Shown in pieces: positions 58,640 through 64,000 of a stretch of DNA of 64,000 nucleotides. This DNA is from Delphinus delphis (lineage: Eukaryota; Chordata; Mammalia; Artiodactyla; Delphinidae), in the NCBI RefSeq assembly GCF_949987515.2, contig NC_082683.1, positions 122,970,582 to 123,034,581 of the forward strand, written 5' to 3'. Made by a program: the position numbers and the translations under genes. Position 1 is the first letter of the stretch; every line of letters begins with the position of its first letter. The notes below the pieces were generated by a model, which was not told where the DNA came from, made no database searches, and saw only the letters and a list, made by a program, of their open reading frames with translations.

Positions 58640-61433
58640 TTTTTTTTTTTTTGGAACATCTTTATTGGGGTGTAATTGCTTTACAACGGTGTGTTAGTTT
58701 CTGCTCTACAGCAACGTGAATCAGTTACACATATACAGACGTTCCCATATGTCTTCCCTCTTACGTCTCCCTCCCTCCCACCCTCCCTATCCCACATCTC
58801 CAGGCGGTCACAAAGCACCGAGCTGATCTCCCTGTGCTATGCGGCTGCTTCCCACTAGCTATCTACCTTACGTTTGGTAGTGTATATATGTCCATGCCTC
58901 TCTCTCACTTTGTCACAGCTCACCCTTCCCCCTCCCCATATCCTCAAGTCCGTTCTCCAGTAGGTCTGTGTCTTTATTCCTGTCTTACCCCTAGGTTCTT
59001 CATGACATTTTTGTTTTCTTAAATTCCATACATATGTGTTAGCATACGGTATTTGTCTTTCTCTTTCTGACTTACTTCACGCTCTATGACAGACTCTACT
59101 TCCGTACACCTCACTACAAATAACTCGATTTCGTTTCTCTTTATGGCTGAGTAATACTCCATTGTATATATGTGCCCCGTCTTCTTTATCCACTCATCTG
59201 TTGATGGACACTCAGGTTGCTTCCACGTCCTGGCTATTGTAAATAGAGCTGCAATGAACATTTTGGTACATGACCCTTTTTGAATTATGGTTTTCTCAGG
59301 GTATATGCCCAGCAGTGGGACTGCTGGGTCATATGGTAGTTGTATTTGCAGTTTTTTAAGGAACCTCCATACTGTTCTCCATAGTGGCTGTACCAATTCA
59401 CATTCCCACCAGCAGTGCAGGAGTGTTCCCTTTTCTCCACACCCTCTCCAGGATTTATTGTTTCTAGATTTTTTGACGATGGGCATTCTGACTGGTGTGA
59501 GGTGATATCTCATTGTAGTTTTGATTTGCATTTCCCTAATGATTAATGATGTTGAGCGTTCTTTCATGTGTTTGTTGGCAGTCTGTAATATCTTCTTTGG
59601 AGAAATGTCTATTTAGGTCTTCTGCCCATTTTTGGATTGGGTTGTTTGTTTTTTTGTTATTGAGCTGCATGAGCTGCTTGTAAATTCTGGAGATTAATCC
59701 TTTGTCAGTTGCTTCATTTGCAAATATTTTCTCCCACTCTGAGGGTTGTCTTCTCGTCTTGTTGATGGCTTCCTTTGCTGTGCAAAAGCTTGGAAGTTTC
59801 ATTAGGTCCCATTTGTTTATTTTTGTTTTTATTTCCATTTCTCTAGGAGGTGGGGCACGAAGGATCTTGCTGTGATTTATGTCATAGAGTGTTCTGCCTA
59901 TGTTTTCCTCTAAGACTTTGATAGTTTCTGGCCTTACATTTAGGTCTTGAATCCATTTTGAGCTTATTTTTGTGTATGGTGTTAGGGAGTGATCGAATCT
60001 CATACTTTTACACGGACCTGTCCAGTTTTCCCAGCACCACTTATTGAAGAGGCTGTCCTTTCTCCACTGTACATTCCTGCCTCCTTTATCAAAGATGAGG
60101 TGACCGTATGTGCGTGGGTTTATCTCTGGGCTTTCTGTCCTGTTCCATTGATCTGTGTTTCTGCTTTTGTGCCAGTAGCATACTCTCTTGATTACTGTAG
60201 CTTTGTAGTATAGTCTGAAGTCAGGGAGCCTGATTCCTCCAGCTCCGTTTTTCGTTCTCAAGATTGCTTTGGCTATTCGGGGTCTTTTGTGTTTCCATAT
60301 AAATTGTGAAATTTTTCGCTCTAGTTCTGTGAAAAATACCAATGGTAGTTTGATAGGGATTGCATTGAATCTGTAGATTGCTTTTGGTAGTAGAGTCATT
60401 TTCACAATGTTGATTCTTCCAATCCAAAAACATGGTATATCTCTCCATCTATTTGTATCATCTTTAATTTCTTTCATCAGTGTCTTATAATTTTCTGCAT
60501 ACAGGTCTTCTGTCTCCTTAGGTAGGTTTATTCTTTTTGTTGCCATGGTAAATGGGAGTGTTTTCTTGATTTCACGGTCAGATTTTTCATCATTAGTGTA
60601 TAGGAATGCCAGAGATTTCTGTGCATTAATTTTGTATCCTGCTGCTTTACCAGATTCATTGATTAGCTCTAGTAGTTTTCTGGTAGCATCTTTAGGATTC
60701 TCTATGTATAGTATCATGTCATCTGCAAACAGTGACAGCTTTACTTTCTTCTTTTCCGATTTGGATTCCTTTTATTTCCTTTTCTTCTCTGATTGCTGTG
60801 GCTAAAACTTCCAAAACTGTGTTGAATAAGAGTGGTGAGAGTGGGCAGCCTTGTCTTGTTCCTGATCGTAGTGGAAATGCTTTCAGTTTTTCACCATTGA
60901 GGATGATGTTGGCTGTGGGTTTGTCATATATGGCCTTTATAATGTTGAGGAAAGTTCCCTCTATGCCTACTTTCTGCAGGGTTTTTTATCATAAATGGGT
61001 GTTGAATTTGCTCGAAAGCTTTCTCTACATCTATTGAGATGATCATATGGTTTTTCTCCTTCAGTTTGTTAGTATGGTTTATCACATTAATTCTTCTGCG
61101 TATATTGAAGAATCCTTGCATTCCTGGAAGAAACCTCACTTGATCATGGTGTATGATCCTTTGAATGTGCTGTTGGATTCTGTTTGCTAGTATTTTGTTG
61201 AGGTGTTTTGCATCTGTGTTCATCAGTGACATTGGCCTGTAGTTTTCTTTGTGGCATCCTTGTCTGGTTTTGGTATCGAGGTGATGTTGGCCTCGTAGAA
61301 CGAGTTTGGGAGTGTTCCTCCCTCTGCTATATTTTGGAAGAGTTTGAGAAGGATAGGTGTTAGCTCTTCTCTAAAGGTATGATAGAATTCGCCTGTGAAG
61401 CCGTCTGGTCCTGGGCTTTTGTTTGTTGGAAGA
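58640..61433 (-). mobile_element. Array monomer 12 (2794 bp)
   Basis: ORF2 pieces are at 59536-60717 and 59019-59567. States are GTCTTCTCGTC, ACGGTCAG, GAGGATGATG and a T6 run. It has the same set of these states as monomer 2. Confidence 0.95.
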
Positions 61434-64000
61434 TTTTTTTTTTTTTGGAACATCTTTATTGGGGTGTAATTGCTTTACAACGGTGTGTTAGTTTCTGCTC
61501 TACAGCAACGTGAATCAGTTACACATATACAGACGTTCCCATATGTCTTCCCTCTTACGTCTCCCTCCCTCCCACCCTCCCTATCCCACATCTCCAGGCG
61601 GTCACAAAGCACCGAGCTGATCTCCCTGTGCTATGCGGCTGCTTCCCACTAGCTATCTACCTTACGTTTGGTAGTGTATATATGTCCATGCCTCTCTCTC
61701 ACTTTGTCACAGCTCACCCTTCCCCCTCCCCATATCCTCAAGTCCGTTCTCCAGTAGGTCTGTGTCTTTATTCCTGTCTTACCCCTAGGTTCTTCATGAC
61801 ATTTTTGTTTTCTTAAATTCCATACATATGTGTTAGCATACGGTATTTGTCTTTCTCTTTCTGACTTACTTCACGCTCTATGACAGACTCTACTTCCGTA
61901 CACCTCACTACAAATAACTCGATTTCGTTTCTCTTTATGGCTGAGTAATACTCCATTGTATATATGTGCCCCGTCTTCTTTATCCACTCATCTGTTGATG
62001 GACACTCAGGTTGCTTCCACGTCCTGGCTATTGTAAATAGAGCTGCAATGAACATTTTGGTACATGACCCTTTTTGAATTATGGTTTTCTCAGGGTATAT
62101 GCCCAGCAGTGGGACTGCTGGGTCATATGGTAGTTGTATTTGCAGTTTTTTAAGGAACCTCCATACTGTTCTCCATAGTGGCTGTACCAATTCACATTCC
62201 CACCAGCAGTGCAGGAGTGTTCCCTTTTCTCCACACCCTCTCCAGGATTTATTGTTTCTAGATTTTTTGACGATGGGCATTCTGACTGGTGTGAGGTGAT
62301 ATCTCATTGTAGTTTTGATTTGCATTTCCCTAATGATTAATGATGTTGAGCGTTCTTTCATGTGTTTGTTGGCAGTCTGTAATATCTTCTTTGGAGAAAT
62401 GTCTATTTAGGTCTTCTGCCCATTTTTGGATTGGGTTGTTTGTTTTTTTGTTATTGAGCTGCATGAGCTGCTTGTAAATTCTGGAGATTAATCCTTTGTC
62501 AGTTGCTTCATTTGCAAATATTTTCTCCCACTCTGAGGGTTGTCTTCTGGTCTTGTTGATGGCTTCCTTTGCTGTGCAAAAGCTTGGAAGTTTCATTAGG
62601 TCCCATTTGTTTATTTTTGTTTTTATTTCCATTTCTCTAGGAGGTGGGGCACGAAGGATCTTGCTGTGATTTATGTCATAGAGTGTTCTGCCTATGTTTT
62701 CCTCTAAGACTTTGATAGTTTCTGGCCTTACATTTAGGTCTTGAATCCATTTTGAGCTTATTTTTGTGTATGGTGTTAGGGAGTGATCGAATCTCATACT
62801 TTTACACGGACCTGTCCAGTTTTCCCAGCACCACTTATTGAAGAGGCTGTCCTTTCTCCACTGTACATTCCTGCCTCCTTTATCAAAGATGAGGTGACCG
62901 TATGTGCGTGGGTTTATCTCTGGGCTTTCTGTCCTGTTCCATTGATCTGTGTTTCTGCTTTTGTGCCAGTAGCATACTCTCTTGATTACTGTAGCTTTGT
63001 AGTATAGTCTGAAGTCAGGGAGCCTGATTCCTCCAGCTCCGTTTTTCGTTCTCAAGATTGCTTTGGCTATTCGGGGTCTTTTGTGTTTCCATATAAATTG
63101 TGAAATTTTTCGCTCTAGTTCTGTGAAAAATACCAATGGTAGTTTGATAGGGATTGCATTGAATCTGTAGATTGCTTTTGGTAGTAGAGTCATTTTCACA
63201 ATGTTGATTCTTCCAATCCAAAAACATGGTATATCGCTCCATCTATTTGTATCATCTTTAATTTCTTTCATCAGTGTCTTATAATTTTCTGCATACAGGT
63301 CTTCTGTCTCCTTAGGTAGGTTTATTCTTTTTGTTGCCATGGTAAATGGGAGTGTTTTCTTGATTTCACGTTCAGATTTTTCATCATTAGTGTATAGGAA
63401 TGCCAGAGATTTCTGTGCATTAATTTTGTATCCTGCTGCTTTACCAGATTCATTGATTAGCTCTAGTAGTTTTCTGGTAGCATCTTTAGGATTCTCTATG
63501 TATAGTATCATGTCATCTGCAAACAGTGACAGCTTTACGTTCTTCTTTTCCGATTTGGATTCCTTTTATTTCCTTTTCTTCTCTGATTGCTGTGGCTAAA
63601 ACTTCCAAAACTGTGTTGAATAAGAGTGGTGAGAGTGGGCAGCCTTGTCTTGTTCCTGATCGTAGTGGAAATGCTTTCAGTTTTTCACCATTGAGGACGA
63701 TGTTGGCTGTGGGTTTGTCATATATGGCCTTTATAATGTTGAGGAAAGTTCCCTCTATGCCTACTTTCTGCAGGGTTTTTTTATCATAAATGGGTGTTGA
63801 ACTTGCTCGAAAGCTTTCTCTACATCTATTGAGATGATCATATGGTTTTTCTCCTTCAGTTTGTTAGTATGGTTTATCACATTAATTCTTCTGCGTATAT
63901 TGAAGAATCCTTGCATTCCTGGAAGAAACCTCACTTGATCATGGTGTATGATCCTTTGAATGTGCTGTTGGATTCTGTTTGCTAGTATTTTGTTGAGGTG
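61434..64000 (-). mobile_element. Array monomer 13 (cut by the window end)
   Basis: ORF2 pieces are at 62330-63511 and 61813-62361. States are GTCTTCTGGTC, TATATCGCTCC, ACGTTCAG, GAGGACGATG and T7. The last 230 bases or so of the expected unit are outside the window, so the array continues at least to the next junction and perhaps much further. Confidence 0.93.

Larger units (their letters stand above)
27918..64000 (-). repeat. L1-derived macrosatellite, at least 13 monomers of about 2.79 kb
   Basis: Head-to-tail array covering 36 kb and running off the window. Each monomer, read on the minus strand, is an ORF2 fragment from the residues [18 protein letters not shown] to the ORF2 C terminus, then the 3' UTR, AATAAA and a poly(A) tail. 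The tail abuts the ORF2 truncation of the next monomer at exactly the same base in all 12 visible junctions (GGAAGA then 13-14 T). Starts of the poly(T) in monomers 2 to 13 are 30702, 33496, 36291, 39082, 41876, 44671, 47465, 50256, 53051, 55845, 58640 and 61434. Steps are 2791, 2794 or 2795 bp. Identical breakpoints show duplication of one unit, not repeated L1 insertion. Monomers differ at only a handful of sites. Confidence 0.97.

Noticed and set aside
30702..64000. Separate L1 insertions, one next to the other
   Set aside because: Identical 5' truncation, identical tail fusion and no TSD at any junction make independent insertions untenable.
27918..64000. CRISPR-like or prokaryotic repeat system
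   Set aside because: The repeats are kilobase L1 monomers without spacers, in a mammalian context.

Overview
This is a stretch of mammalian nuclear DNA, most probably from a cetacean. The SINEs are the tRNA-derived CHR type, with head 'CTTCCCTGGTGGCGCAGTGG' and a body typical of whale and dolphin genomes. They sit among L1 LINEs of several ages, one MIR, and a host gene with canonical splice sites. There is no bacterial gene, rRNA, functional tRNA gene or CRISPR array. Almost every open frame is L1 ORF1/ORF2 debris or a frame opposite to it.

Layout. 1-771: AT-rich DNA with nothing recognised. 772-1987: a short L1 with an inverted 5' half (twin priming), flanked by a target-site duplication (TSD). 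2880-4147: ancient L1 remnants. 4148-17990: a nest. An older L1 is split at 5069/13015 by a nearly full-length younger L1 (5070-11379) followed directly by a 5'-truncated L1 (11393-12999). All three boundaries carry versions of one target site. A CHR SINE also sits in the ORF1 of the older L1. 18300-19842: a MIR, then three phase-compatible coding exons (+ strand) of a host protein gene that I do not recognise. 20146-26394: four CHR SINEs with TSDs inside ancient L1-like sequence, plus one + strand L1 3' end. 27825-27917: a piece of an older L1 3' end.

27918-64000 (and beyond): the main feature is a head-to-tail macrosatellite of at least 13 monomers of 2791-2795 bp. Each monomer is the 3' end of an L1 on the minus strand: the RT (reverse transcriptase) core of ORF2 onward, the 3' UTR and a poly(A) tail. 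The tail of one monomer is fused directly to the same ORF2 truncation point of the next. Monomers differ at only a few sites. These sites show an alternating two-monomer pattern and an 11174-bp (four-monomer) repeat of a distinctive variant. The leftmost monomer is normal over most of its length, but its outer ~560 bp is clearly diverged, as expected at the edge of a homogenised array. The right edge is outside the window.

If the host gene continues to the right, the array lies in one of its introns, antisense to it. All L1 copies lack an intact ORF2. The array units lack ORF1, the endonuclease domain and the 5' UTR, so they cannot be autonomous elements.
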